DNA of 64,000 nt from assembly GCF_007559025.1 (NCBI RefSeq), contig NZ_CP041765.1, forward strand, positions 1,112,679 through 1,176,678. The letters are read 5' to 3'. The stretch comes from Tomitella fengzijianii (GTDB taxonomy: Bacteria; Actinomycetota; Actinomycetes; Mycobacteriales; Mycobacteriaceae). The notes under the pieces were generated by a model. The model saw nothing but the letters and a program-made list of their open reading frames with translations, did no database searches and had not been told where the DNA came from. The translations under genes and the position numbers were made by a program. The first letter of the stretch is position 1. Each line of letters begins with the position of its first letter. Positions 26,763 through 35,080 of the stretch are shown piece after piece.

Positions 26763-28448
26763 GTGGTGACCGACGTCGATCCGACGAGCACCGACAGCAC
26801 ACCCCACGTCATGACGCATCCGGAGGCCGACGAGCCGGAGCCGCGCGAGGAATGCGGCGTGTTCGGCGTCTGGGCGCCGGGCGAGGACGTCGCCAAGATG
26901 ACCTACTACGGCCTCTACGCGCTGCAGCACCGCGGACAGGAGGCCGCCGGTATCGCCGCGGCGGACGGCGCGCAGATCCTCGTCTTCAAGGATCTGGGCC
27001 TGGTCTCCCAGGTGTTCGACGAGCAGACCTTGGGATCGATGCGCGGCCATATCGCCATCGGGCACACGCGCTATTCCACAACGGGCGCCACCACGTGGGA
27101 GAACGCGCAGCCGATCTTCCGCACCACCACCGCGGGCACCGGCATCGCGCTCGGCCACAACGGCAACCTCGTCAACACCGCGGAACTCGCGGCGGAGGCG
27201 TCGGAGAAGGGGCTGCTTGGCCGCAGCCGCGGCGCCGGGCGTGGCAGTTCCGACTCCGACCTCATCGGCGCCCTGCTGGCGTACGCGGCGGCGGACAGCA
27301 CCATCGAGCAGGCGGCGATAGAGCTCCTCCCGCGGCTGCGCGGCGCATTCTGCCTGACCTTCATGGACGAGAACACCCTCTACGCCGCGCGCGACCCGCA
27401 TGGCGTGCGCCCGCTATGCCTGGGGCGGTTGGAACGCGGCTGGGTGGTCGCCAGCGAATCGTCGGCGCTCGACATCGTCGGCGCCTCGTTCGTCCGCGAC
27501 ATCGAACCGGGTGAGCTGCTCGCGATCGACGCGGACGGGGTGCGTTCCTCGCGTTTCGCCGAGCCCACGGTCAAGTCGTGCGTGTTCGAGTACGTGTACC
27601 TGGCGCGGCCGGACAGCGTGATCGACGGCCGCTCGGTGCACGCCACCAGGGTCGAGATCGGTCGCAGGCTGGCGGGGGAGTGCCCTGCGCCGGAAGGCGA
27701 ACTGGTCATCCCGGTCCCGGAGTCGGGCACGCCCGCGGCCATCGGCTACGCGCAGGGGTCCGGCATCTCCTACGGGCAGGGGCTGGTCAAGAACGCCTAC
27801 GTGGGCCGCACGTTCATCCAGCCGAGCCAGACCATCCGCCAGTTGGGCATCCGGCTCAAGCTCAACCCGCTGCGCGAGGTGATCCGCGGCAAGAGGCTCG
27901 TCGTCGTCGACGATTCGATCGTGCGCGGCAACACCCAGCGCGCACTCGTCCGCATGCTCCGCGAAGCCGGCGCCGCCGAGGTGCATGTGCGCATCGCCTC
28001 ACCGCCGGTGCGCTGGCCCTGCTTCTACGGCATCGACTTCGCCTCGCCCGCCGAACTGATCGCCAACAACACGGGCAGCGGCACCGGCCGTGCACCCGCG
28101 GCGGACGGCGACGTCCATCATGCCGATCGCGTGGCGGACCTGGTGGAGGGAGTGCGGCAGAGCATCGGCGCGGACTCGCTGGGCTACATCTCCACGGACG
28201 GGATGATCGCCGCCACGCAGCAGCCTTCTTCGCGATTGTGCGCGGCCTGTTTCGACGGCACGTACCCCATCGCGCTTCCCGCGGAGGAGTCGCTGGGCAA
28301 GAACGTCCTGGAGCCGATGTTCGAGCGGGCAGACGCCGACGGCGGTGCCGGCGAACGCGGCGGCATCGTCGAGGACCGCGGTGGCGATGAGCCCGCTGAC
28401 GCCATGAGCGGGCGCAACGACAATGTCGACGCTCTGCGCAGGCCCTGA
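26763..28448 (+). CDS. purF: Amidophosphoribosyltransferase
   Basis: First committed step of purine synthesis: PRPP + glutamine gives 5-phosphoribosylamine. A propeptide of ~29 residues ends at PREE before the catalytic Cys of CGVFGVWAPGED, so the enzyme is of the processed Ntn type. It also has GHTRYSTTGATTWENAQP, GHNGNLVN, the PRPP loop VVVDDSIVRGNT, and cysteines (CVFEYVYLARPDS, CAACFDG) expected for the [4Fe-4S] cluster. The start is one of two adjacent GTGs (26763/26766) behind GGGAG. The C-terminal ~45 residues are a low-complexity Gly/Asp/Arg tail not seen in typical PurF. Confidence 0.96.
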   Translation: MVTDVDPTSTDSTPHVMTHPEADEPEPREECGVFGVWAPGEDVAKMTYYGLYALQHRGQEAAGIAAADGAQILVFKDLGLVSQVFDEQTLGSMRGHIAIGHTRYSTTGATTWENAQPIFRTTTAGTGIALGHNGNLVNTAELAAEASEKGLLGRSRGAGRGSSDSDLIGALLAYAAADSTIEQAAIELLPRLRGAFCLTFMDENTLYAARDPHGVRPLCLGRLERGWVVASESSALDIVGASFVRDIEPGELLAIDADGVRSSRFAEPTVKSCVFEYVYLARPDSVIDGRSVHATRVEIGRRLAGECPAPEGELVIPVPESGTPAAIGYAQGSGISYGQGLVKNAYVGRTFIQPSQTIRQLGIRLKLNPLREVIRGKRLVVVDDSIVRGNTQRALVRMLREAGAAEVHVRIASPPVRWPCFYGIDFASPAELIANNTGSGTGRAPAADGDVHHADRVADLVEGVRQSIGADSLGYISTDGMIAATQQPSSRLCAACFDGTYPIALPAEESLGKNVLEPMFERADADGGAGERGGIVEDRGGDEPADAMSGRNDNVDALRRP

Positions 28449-28773
28449 CCGGGCCGGGAAGCGCGAGGGAGCCACGGTGGCGCGGCTGTGCGCCGCCGGG
28501 GCCGCGGAACCGGGCCGGTTGCGGCGGGGGCGCGGCTGCGGTCCGGTATCGTGGGCGTGCAAGTCCGCCCTGATGCAGATGCCCGAACACAGGCACCTCG
28601 AACACAGGCGCCCGGAACGCAGGCCCCCATCGCAGGGGCCGGACCGGCGTGGTGGTGTCTGCACGATCGTGCTTGCGTGACCGTCCGTCCCGCCCGAGCC
28701 GAGTGACCCCGCGATCCCGCCTGTGATCCGGCTCTGCTCGAGAACCCATCACAGCTGTCGGAGCCGTAACCTG
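28449..28773 (+). other. purF-purM intergenic region with 15-bp repeats
   Basis: 325 bp without a convincing gene. It holds three 15-bp units at 28586-28630 (GAACACAGGCACCTC, GAACACAGGCGCCCG, GAACGCAGGCCCCCA). A TATCGT -10-like hexamer at 28547-28552 is followed by a GTG that opens a 49-codon frame through the repeats to 28706. CTGTGAT/ATCACAG arms lie 20 bp apart at 28721-28754. It may be a long purM leader. Confidence 0.4.
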
Positions 28774-29874
28774 ATGACCGAGAATTCCCAGTCCGAGGAC
28801 ACACCGGCGCAGTCCAGCCGGGGCGCTTCCTACGCCGCCGCCGGTGTGGACATCGCCGCCGGTGAACGCGCCGTGGAGCTGTTCGCCGATCACGTCTCCA
28901 AGGCCACGCGTCCGGAGGTCGTCGGCGGCATCGGCGGATTCGCCGGGCTGTTCGCGCTCAAGGGCGGATATCGGGAACCGCTGCTCGCCGCCTCCTCGGA
29001 CGGTGTGGGCACCAAGATCGCGGTGGCACAGGCCATGGACAAGCACGACACCGTGGGGCAGGACCTCGTGGCGATGGTGGTGGACGACCTCGTCGTCTGC
29101 GGTGCGGAACCGCTGTTCCTGCAGGACTACATCGCCGTCGGCAAGGTCGTCCCGGAACGCGTGGCGGAGATCGTCGGCGGCATCGCCGACGGGTGCGCCA
29201 TCGCCGGGTGCGCGCTGCTGGGCGGAGAGACAGCGGAGCACCCGGGCCTGATGGAGCCGGGCGTGTACGACCTGTCCGCCACCGGTGTCGGCGTGGTCGA
29301 GGCTGAGGACGTCCTGGGCCCGGACAAGGTCCGCCCGGGCGACGTCGTCATCGGCATGCGCGCGTCGGGGCTGCACTCCAACGGCTATTCCCTGGCGCGC
29401 AAGGTGCTCCTCGACATCGCCCGTCTTCCGCTGGACGGCTACGTGGAGGAGTTCGACCGCACCCTGGGTGAGGAGATGCTCGAGCCCACCCGCATCTACG
29501 CCAAGGACTGCCTGGCGTTGATCGCGGAGACCGAGGTGCGCACGTTCTGCCACGTCACGGGCGGGGGGCTCGCGTCGAACCTCGCCCGCGTCATCCCGCA
29601 GGGTCTCGTGGCCGAGATCGATCGGGGCTCGTGGACGCCGGCCGCGGTGTTCGCCCTGATCGCGCAGCGCGGCCGCGTCGAGCGTGCCGAGATGGAACAG
29701 ACCTTCAACATGGGCGTGGGAATGGTCGCCGTCGTGGCGCCCGAGGACGTGGACCGCGCCCTGGCCGTTCTCACCGCACGCCACGTCGATTCTTGGGTGC
29801 TGGGCAGCGTGCGCAAGCCCGCGGAGGACGAGGCGGAGCGGGCGATCCTGGTGGGCGATCACCCGAGGTTCTGA
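28774..29874 (+). CDS. purM: AIR synthetase
   Basis: Phosphoribosylformylglycinamidine cyclo-ligase, which closes the imidazole ring using ATP. The 366 residues contain SYAAAGVDIAAGERAVELF, SSDGVGTKIAVA, the DDLVVCGAEPLFLQDY signature, GGETAEHPGL and GMRASGLHSNGYSLAR. The ATG at 28774 (MTENSQSED) is preferred over an upstream GTG. It is not coupled to purF; a 325-bp gap with repeats separates them. A very strong terminator follows. Confidence 0.96.
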   Translation: MTENSQSEDTPAQSSRGASYAAAGVDIAAGERAVELFADHVSKATRPEVVGGIGGFAGLFALKGGYREPLLAASSDGVGTKIAVAQAMDKHDTVGQDLVAMVVDDLVVCGAEPLFLQDYIAVGKVVPERVAEIVGGIADGCAIAGCALLGGETAEHPGLMEPGVYDLSATGVGVVEAEDVLGPDKVRPGDVVIGMRASGLHSNGYSLARKVLLDIARLPLDGYVEEFDRTLGEEMLEPTRIYAKDCLALIAETEVRTFCHVTGGGLASNLARVIPQGLVAEIDRGSWTPAAVFALIAQRGRVERAEMEQTFNMGVGMVAVVAPEDVDRALAVLTARHVDSWVLGSVRKPAEDEAERAILVGDHPRF

Positions 29875-29889
29875 CCGGCTTTGCGGCCC

Positions 29890-29938
29890 CATCCGGCCCG
29901 GGCCCCGCGCTGCATGTGCGCGGGGCCCGGGCCGGATG
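29890..29938 (+). terminator. Terminator of purM
   Basis: A perfect 21-bp stem (arms 29890-29910 and 29918-29938, beginning CATCCGGCCCGGG) with the 7-nt loop TGCATGT, 15 bp after the purM stop. It also faces the convergent DUF3073 gene. Confidence 0.8.
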
Positions 29939-30096
29939 CGTCTGTGACCGCGATTGCCGGAGCCACACGTCTCGCGAGTGCGGAGCGAAAAGCACGGTAC
30001 GACGCTGGACCGTGCAGTCCGGCGTCGTACCGTGTATTCAAGGCCAGACGAGCGGCCGCGGCTCGCGGCGCACTCGCGTGCTCGGGGTGAGGCTCC

Positions 30097-30297
30097 TCAG
30101 CTACGCCACTGGTCGTGGTCGTCGTCCCACGAGGACTCCGCGTCCTGCTCCGAGCGATCGTCCTCAAGCAGGTCGCCCCCGGAGGGCGACGAGGTCGACA
30201 ACTCCTGCTGCAGGCTTTCGAAGTCTGTCGTCGGGGAGGAGTACTTCAGCTTCCGAGCAACCTTGGTCTGCTTTGCCTTCGCCCGGCCGCGGCCCAT
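30097..30297 (-). CDS. DUF3073 small protein
   Basis: A 66-residue conserved actinobacterial protein of unknown function. The first 20 residues are strongly basic (MGRGRAKAKQTKVARKLKY); the rest is acidic and probably disordered (DLLEDDRSEQDAESSWDDDHDQW). Its position beside purM matches Rv0810c. The ATG at 30297 is chosen because the upstream extension lacks conservation-like features. The charge split suggests a nucleic-acid or ribosome contact, which is inference only. Confidence 0.85.
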   Translation of the reverse strand: MGRGRAKAKQTKVARKLKYSSPTTDFESLQQELSTSSPSGGDLLEDDRSEQDAESSWDDDHDQWRS

Positions 30298-30508
30298 GGC
30301 TGCCCCCTTCGCGCAATGACGGGGCGGCCTGGGGAAACGTGGCGGCCCCGTACAACTGAGTATCTTTTCCTGCCACACACTCTAGCCTGCTCGCGCGAGA
30401 AGTGCCGCCACCGCCCACCGACGGTGTCGTAATGAACATGCCTGCAGTCCGCCGACCAGCGTAGGAGCGCATCGGCGGGCGCGGACGCAGACTGCGGCAT
30501 CCGTCAGG

Positions 30509-31687
30509 TCAGCGCCCCCTCAACCGGTCGATCGCAGCACGGCCGGCCTGCACCCGGTCGTCACGCGGGACCGAGTCGGGGTCGATGGACGCGGCGACGC
30601 CGCCCGCGACGAGCGGGGTGTCCGCGGGCACCGAGCGCTTGACCAGAGCGAGCGCGACCGGCCCCAGCTCGAAGTGGTCGATCACCGTGCCGACGCGGCC
30701 GACGGTGCGGCCGTCCGCGGTGACCGGGTCGCCGAGGGCGGGGCGCTGGTCCTCGCTGCCGTCGAGGTGGAGCAGTACCAGATTGCGCGGGGCGCGGCCC
30801 AGGTTGTGCACGCGCGCCACCGTCTCCTGCCCGCGGTAACAGCCCTTGTCCAGGTGGACCGCGCCGCCCTCGTCCGGCCCGCCGATCCAGCGGACTTCGT
30901 GGGGGATCGTGCGGTCGTCCGTGTCGACGGAGAGCCTGGGATTCAGGGACTCGACCCGCAACGCCTCGAAGGCCCACGTGCCTGCGGGGCGCGCGCCGGC
31001 ACCGGTCAGCCGGTCCCACCACTCGGCCAGCCGGCTCCGCGGAACCACGAGGTCCAGCGCGCCCTGCGCCGGCCACGGCATGCGGCGGACGAATCCGCCG
31101 CCGGGAAGCGGTGCAGAAGCGTAGAGCCGCTCCGGGACCGGCACGACGGATGCGAACTCGGGGTGCTGCTGCGGGGCGGTCGCGTGCAGGCCGTCGCCGA
31201 GGATCGTGAGAACCGCGTGGTCGTCGGCGGCCTGGGGCTCGACCTTCGCCCAGAACACCATGGAGGTCAGGTAGTGGAGCAGCGAGCGCCCGTGCCCGGG
31301 CTCCGTATCGAGCCACAGGGTGTCGTCCCGGTCGGTGAGGACGAAGTGCTCCTGGATCCGCCCCGAGATGTCGAGGACGAGATCCTCGGCGCCGTCGTCG
31401 GGCGACAGGGATTCGAGGTGCTGGCTGGTGAGGGAGTGCAGCCAGGAGAGGCGCTCCGGCCCCGGTATCCGGATCACCGGCCTATGCGAGCGGTCGACCA
31501 CGGCGATGCCGCGGGCGGCGGCGCGTTGCTCGCCGAACGGGTCGCCGAAATGCCATGCGACGCCGTCATCGGAGACCGTGCCCGCGCCGGGGGGTGCGGG
31601 GACTGCGCCGGGCACCGACATGGAGGGGCCGTCGGGTACGGGAGTGCTGACTTGGTGGGACGTGTCGTCACGTGAAGCCGGAACCAC
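30509..31687 (-). CDS. ygfZ: YgfZ/GcvT-domain folate-binding protein
   Basis: A 392-residue tetrahydrofolate-binding protein that supports iron-sulfur cluster enzyme maturation in other bacteria. The family signature KGCYRGQETVARVHNLGRAPRNL is intact, including its conserved Cys. The N-terminal fold (GVAWHFGDPFGEQRAA, VVDRSHRPVIRIPGPERLSWLHSL) is GcvT-like. Rv0811c is the positional homologue. The GTG at 31687 lies 6 nt after a TAGGAT -10, so the transcript is probably leaderless. It is divergent from the class IV aminotransferase, whose promoter has the same form. Confidence 0.9.
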   Translation of the reverse strand: MVPASRDDTSHQVSTPVPDGPSMSVPGAVPAPPGAGTVSDDGVAWHFGDPFGEQRAAARGIAVVDRSHRPVIRIPGPERLSWLHSLTSQHLESLSPDDGAEDLVLDISGRIQEHFVLTDRDDTLWLDTEPGHGRSLLHYLTSMVFWAKVEPQAADDHAVLTILGDGLHATAPQQHPEFASVVPVPERLYASAPLPGGGFVRRMPWPAQGALDLVVPRSRLAEWWDRLTGAGARPAGTWAFEALRVESLNPRLSVDTDDRTIPHEVRWIGGPDEGGAVHLDKGCYRGQETVARVHNLGRAPRNLVLLHLDGSEDQRPALGDPVTADGRTVGRVGTVIDHFELGPVALALVKRSVPADTPLVAGGVAASIDPDSVPRDDRVQAGRAAIDRLRGR

Positions 31688-31693
31688 GTGCCC

Positions 31694-31699
31694 ATCCTA
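31694..31699 (-). promoter_or_regulatory. Leaderless-type -10 (TAGGAT) for ygfZ
   Basis: TAGGAT with a 6-nt gap to the GTG at 31687. It faces TAGGCT at 31759-31764 in an 83-bp divergent region. Confidence 0.55.
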
Positions 31700-31758
31700 C
31701 GTCCGCCCCGCCGCGGCACGCTGTACGTGATTGCGCGGGCGCGGGCGGGTGCCCGCAT

Positions 31759-31764
31759 TAGGCT
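31759..31764 (+). promoter_or_regulatory. Leaderless-type -10 (TAGGCT) for the class IV aminotransferase
   Basis: TAGGCT with a 6-nt gap to the ATG at 31771; no Shine-Dalgarno sequence. Confidence 0.55.
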
Positions 31765-31770
31765 GGTCCC

Positions 31771-32712
31771 ATGACTGATACGGGCGTGAAGGATGGTCCT
31801 GGCGGCACTCGTGGCGGCGTGCAGGTCGTGATGACCCTCGACGGCGCGGCGCATGCGCCCGACGCCCCGCTGCTCTACGCCGACGACCTGGCGGTGCTCC
31901 GCGGCGACGGGGTGTTCGAGACGGTGCTCGTGCGCGGGGGGACGCCGCGGTTGCTGGACGCGCACGTGGAGCGCCTCGCCGGTTCGGCGCGCATGCTGGA
32001 GCTGCCTTCCCCCGACAAGGAGGCGTGGCGGCGCATGGCGAAGGCCGCTGCGGCGCGCTGGGGGACGAAGGACGAGGGCGTGATGCGTCTGGTCCTGACC
32101 CGCGGGCGCGAGTCCGGGGGTGGTCCCACCGGCTTCGCCCTGGTCTCACCCTTGCCGGCGCGGAGCCTGCGGGTCCGCAAGGACGGGCTGGCCGTCATCA
32201 CGATGGACTGCGGGCGCTCGGTGGAGACGGCCGGTGCGTCGCCGTGGCTGCTGGCCGGGGCGAAATCCATCTCTTACGCGTCCAACATGGCCGCCCTGCG
32301 ATACGCCGAGCGGCAGGGCGCCGGAGACGTGATCCTGGTCAGTTCCGAGGGGTATGTGCTGGAAGGACCACGGTCGACGGTGGTGATCGCGCGCGACGGC
32401 GGACTGATCAGCCCGCCCGTGGAGCACGGGATCCTGCCCGGCACCACACAGCATGCGCTGTTCGAGGCCGCCCGGGAACGCAGGATCGCCTGCCGGCACG
32501 CGCCGCTGCGGCCGGCGGACCTCATCGCCGCGGAGGGGGTCTGGTTGCTGTCGTCCACCACGCTGGTGGCGTCGGTGCGCACGGTCAACGGGGTCGAGAT
32601 CGGCCGGTCGGAGCTGGACGGCACCGTTCGGTCCATGGTGGAGACGGCGGTGGGCGGCGGGGCCGGCACCGACGGGCGGGAAGCCGCAACGGCCACGGCG
32701 GACGGCGCGTAG
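31771..32712 (+). CDS. Class IV aminotransferase / aminodeoxychorismate lyase-like
   Basis: A 313-residue fold-type IV PLP enzyme, by position the Rv0812 homologue. In this family it could be 4-amino-4-deoxychorismate lyase (folate pathway) or a D-/branched-chain aminotransferase. Visible features are LLYADDLAVLRGDGVFETVLVRGG, the Schiff-base Lys in LAGAKSISYASNMAALRYA, the EGYVLEGPRSTVVI phosphate-contact region and HGILPGTTQHALFE. The YgfZ folate protein is encoded divergently next door, which mildly favours a folate role. The last ~25 residues are a low-complexity Ala/Gly/Thr tail. Confidence 0.87.
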   Translation: MTDTGVKDGPGGTRGGVQVVMTLDGAAHAPDAPLLYADDLAVLRGDGVFETVLVRGGTPRLLDAHVERLAGSARMLELPSPDKEAWRRMAKAAAARWGTKDEGVMRLVLTRGRESGGGPTGFALVSPLPARSLRVRKDGLAVITMDCGRSVETAGASPWLLAGAKSISYASNMAALRYAERQGAGDVILVSSEGYVLEGPRSTVVIARDGGLISPPVEHGILPGTTQHALFEAARERRIACRHAPLRPADLIAAEGVWLLSSTTLVASVRTVNGVEIGRSELDGTVRSMVETAVGGGAGTDGREAATATADGA

Positions 32713-32765
32713 GCGGGTTCAGCGCGGGGCGGTCCCCGCAAGTGGTGGGAACGGCCCGCGGGCGC

Positions 32766-33410
32766 TCAGGTTTGCGTCTGAGGGGCCTGGTGGGCTGCGA
32801 GGATCTTGTCCAGGCGTGCGCGGCGCCGCGGTGGGACAAGCCCTGTCAGAAGCACCTGCAGCATCTCGTCGACGCGCCGGGACAGGTCGGTCCTCCGGGT
32901 CTCGAACTGGGAGAACAGCTGCACGCCTGCGAACGCGGACACGATGAAGTGCGCGAGCGCCCCGGCGTCCACGTCCTCACGCAAGTCGCCCTCGTCGATC
33001 GCGCGTGCTGCGAGCCGCGCGCATCCGGCGATCCAGGTTTCGTAGGGATGATGCGGGCCGTCCGTGATGCTCAGCTCGAGTGTGATGCGCACGCCGGCCC
33101 GGACTATCGGGTCCTCCAGGATCTGCCGTGCCATCTCGTGGCAGACCATGACGATCTGCTCGAGTGCGGCGGAGCCCGACTCCTCGATGGCCTCGACTGC
33201 CGCATGGGACTGCCGCTCCTGCTCCACGATGACCTCGCGGGCGAGGGCTTCCTTGGTCTTGAAGTGGAAGTACAGTGCGCCCTTCGTGGTGCCGGCCGCC
33301 TCGACGACGTCGTTGAGGCTGGCCCCGTCATAGCCGTACCGCTCGAAGGCGATGGCGGCGCCCTTGACGATGAGCGCGCGCGTCGTGAAGGCGCGTGCCT
33401 GTGTGACCAT
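32766..33410 (-). CDS. ScbR/ArpA-like TetR regulator (gamma-butyrolactone receptor type)
   Basis: A 214-residue TetR-family regulator whose N-terminal half resembles gamma-butyrolactone receptors of Streptomyces: ARAFTTRALIVKGAAIAFE, then YGYDGASLNDVVEAAGTTKGALYFHFKTKEALAREVI (HTH about 30-60). The ligand-domain segments QILEDPIVRAGVRITLE and HPYETWIAGCARLAARAIDEGDLREDV are also family-like, as is the length (ScbR about 215). The ATG at 33410 has GGAGG 7 nt upstream. Two GGTACC-centred palindromes lie 23-52 bp upstream and are probably its own operators. No butyrolactone synthase (AfsA type) is in the window. Confidence 0.88.
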   Translation of the reverse strand: MVTQARAFTTRALIVKGAAIAFERYGYDGASLNDVVEAAGTTKGALYFHFKTKEALAREVIVEQERQSHAAVEAIEESGSAALEQIVMVCHEMARQILEDPIVRAGVRITLELSITDGPHHPYETWIAGCARLAARAIDEGDLREDVDAGALAHFIVSAFAGVQLFSQFETRRTDLSRRVDEMLQVLLTGLVPPRRRARLDKILAAHQAPQTQT

Positions 33411-33432
33411 CGCGGTGACCTCCGGAGCCTGG

Positions 33433-33462
33433 GCGGTACCGCACTTGTCGCGCGGTACCGCG
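33433..33462 (-). promoter_or_regulatory. Twin palindromic operators upstream of the ScbR-like gene
   Basis: Two perfect palindromes, GCGGTACCGC at 33433-33442 and CGCGGTACCGCG at 33451-33462. Their centres are 19 bp apart, about two helical turns, on the same face of the DNA. The pair sits where a TetR dimer-of-dimers would repress its own gene. Confidence 0.6.
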
Positions 33463-33815
33463 GTGTGATGCATCGATGAGGCGCGCGCCGTCATCGAATG
33501 GCCGACCCGCGGCCGTCGAACGGGTAGCCGCCATGGGCGGCGACCGATTCTGCGCGAGTAGAACGTGTCACATATTAAATTACCATCAAGAGAATTGCAG
33601 GGTGATGCCTCGTCGCAGTCGACCGCAGATGCGCGCCGATGGGGCCACCGGCTGCGGCGTGGCGCGTGGCGCTGGTGGCGAAGGGATAGGTGGCGAAGGG
33701 GCGGGTGATCGCCGATGGCAGTGCTCAGACTGCGTACGCGGGGCCGGTCCGGGTGGCGGGCGCTGCGAGTGAACGGTCCCGTCGATCGGGGACGGGCCCG
33801 CCGAGGCAGGGGCGG
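33463..33815. other. Intergenic region with an AT-rich island
   Basis: About 350 bp with no supported gene. The stretch 33567-33598 (around CACATATTAAATTACC) is far more AT-rich than its surroundings and lies ~160-190 bp upstream of the ScbR-like start. At 33673-33705 GTGGCGAAGGG is repeated. I see no clear terminator for the flanking genes. Confidence 0.35.
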
Positions 33816-34499
33816 TCAGCCGGCGTAGCGGCTCAGACGCGCCGACATGTGGGGGCGGGGCTCGCCGTCGGCGAAGGCGCGTTCCTCGACGTACGCGAGG
33901 TCGCCGCCCTCGACGATCCCGTAAATGCGGGTGGCGCCGCCGTAGTGGGGGCCGGTGGCGCTGCGGATGACGACGTCCGTCGCCATCTCCCAGGAGGATT
34001 GATTGCGCGGCGCGCCGTAGAACATCTCGATCACGCCGGAACTGTGCGTGAGCATGAACTCGATGACGTCGTCGTTCGTGATGCGCCAGAACCCCGACTC
34101 GCGGAGGGTGGGGCGGACGAAAGCGCCCTCATCGTCGAGCAGCCACGCCCGCGCCTCCCAGGCGAGATACTCGCCCCCGTCGTGGGTGATCGTGATCTGC
34201 TGGCCGAAGCGGTGGGCGCCCAGCGCGGGGGAGTCCCCCTCGCCCTCGCCGCGCCATACCCCGACGAGCGGAAGCAGTGCCAGCAGCGCCGGATTCAGGT
34301 CCGGCCCCTGGCGCAGGTTCGCGGTGTCGTCCGGCAGCGGCAGGCCGGGAAGGTTGCTCAGGTTGCGGTCTGCGGAGCCGGTGCCGGCGGCCCGCTCGGC
34401 GGCCTCCGAGACGGCCCGGTTGGCCGAACCCGCAACGGGCGACGGCCCGACCGGTGCGGGAGCGTAGCCTGTGGGGTCGTCGTTCGACGGCCCGGACAT
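33816..34499 (-). CDS. Nitrobindin-like haem protein (FABP-like DUF1794)
   Basis: A 227-residue protein whose C-terminal ~155 residues form a 10-stranded beta-barrel of the nitrobindin/THAP4 family, which binds ferric haem and isomerises peroxynitrite or binds NO. The entry motif GVWRGEGEG and the probable haem-ligating His in [13 protein letters not shown] are present. The first ~70 residues are a Pro/Ala-rich extension. The homologue is Rv0813c. The ATG shares one base with the stop of a small upstream membrane-peptide gene (TGATG), which implies coupling. Confidence 0.85.
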   Translation of the reverse strand: MSGPSNDDPTGYAPAPVGPSPVAGSANRAVSEAAERAAGTGSADRNLSNLPGLPLPDDTANLRQGPDLNPALLALLPLVGVWRGEGEGDSPALGAHRFGQQITITHDGGEYLAWEARAWLLDDEGAFVRPTLRESGFWRITNDDVIEFMLTHSSGVIEMFYGAPRNQSSWEMATDVVIRSATGPHYGGATRIYGIVEGGDLAYVEERAFADGEPRPHMSARLSRYAG

Positions 34500-34615
34500 C
34501 ACTGGTCGGGGGACTCGTTCGAGATCGTGCGCATCACCGTGTAGACGGCGAACCATGCGATGGCGATGCTGCACAGGACCAGAAGGATCGTAAAGAAGAT
34601 TTCCACGCCTGCCAT
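34499..34615 (-). CDS. Small single-pass membrane protein
   Basis: A 38-codon frame ([20 protein letters not shown], then a polar tail ending SNESPDQ). One hydrophobic segment spans residues 5-26, followed by a short polar tail. A GTG at 34606 is an alternative start (35 residues) with a better-spaced AGGA. The stop overlaps the nitrobindin ATG by one base (TGATG). The overlap and a clean transmembrane profile argue that it is real; I do not recognise the family. Confidence 0.5.
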   Translation of the reverse strand: MAGVEIFFTILLVLCSIAIAWFAVYTVMRTISNESPDQ

Positions 34616-34673
34616 CCTATCGTGATCGGGGTCCGGCGAATGCGCGCAGGGCCGCATGTGCCGGATATCGCGA

Positions 34674-34709
34674 GCGGGGGCCCGGCACCGCACGGTGCCG
34701 GGCCCCCGC
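34674..34709 (-). terminator. Terminator of the sulfurtransferase operon
   Basis: A perfect 17-bp stem (GCGGGGGCCCGGCACCG and its complement) with a 2-nt CA loop, 35 bp beyond the DUF1416 stop on the minus strand. Confidence 0.75.
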
Positions 34710-34743
34710 GCCCCGGATGCGACCGGGGCGGCGTCACGGTCGG

Positions 34744-35049
34744 CTACGCGCCGATGGTGATCGTCGTCTCGTGCACGCCCGGCCCGGACGGTGCGATGGT
34801 CGTGTCGCCGTTGCCGGCGGACGACAGCGCACGGACGGTCCAGCTGCCCGGTCCGGCGAAGAACCGGAAGTCGCCGGTGGCGGACGCGACGACCTCGGCG
34901 GTGAACTCGCCCGACGAGTCGAGGAGACGGACGAACGCGCCGCCCACCGGCTGCCCGTCCTTTCCCGCGACCCGACCCGTGATCACGGTCTCGGTCTCCG
35001 CGTCGACCCCGGCGGGAAGGGTCTGACTCTGCACTGGTGCTCCGCACAT
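34744..35049 (-). CDS. sseC: DUF1416 protein (SseC)
   Basis: A 101-residue protein of the actinobacterial DUF1416 family, always next to a thiosulfate sulfurtransferase. It starts MCGAPVQSQTLPAGVD and has a carboxypeptidase-regulatory-like beta-sandwich (VITGRVAGKDGQPVGGAFVRLLDSSGEF). Its biochemical role is unknown. It follows the sulfurtransferase gene by 31 bp with AGGGAG before the ATG, the same pair as Rv0814c/Rv0815c. Confidence 0.9.
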   Translation of the reverse strand: MCGAPVQSQTLPAGVDAETETVITGRVAGKDGQPVGGAFVRLLDSSGEFTAEVVASATGDFRFFAGPGSWTVRALSSAGNGDTTIAPSGPGVHETTITIGA

Positions 35050-35080
35050 GGTGATCTCCCTAGTGTGTTCTGGTGCGCTC

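Noticed and set aside
28721-28754. CTGTGAT/ATCACAG as a CRP-type site
   Set aside because: The half-sites are 20 bp apart instead of 6, so it is not a CRP operator; recorded only as a possible hairpin.
27862-29892. A 676-codon antisense frame over purF/purM
   Set aside because: Shadow frame; purM and purF motifs are on the plus strand.
33476-33772. A 98-codon plus-strand ORF upstream of the ScbR-like gene
   Set aside because: Composition is low-complexity Gly/Arg, there is no ribosome-binding site, and it overlaps the operator region.
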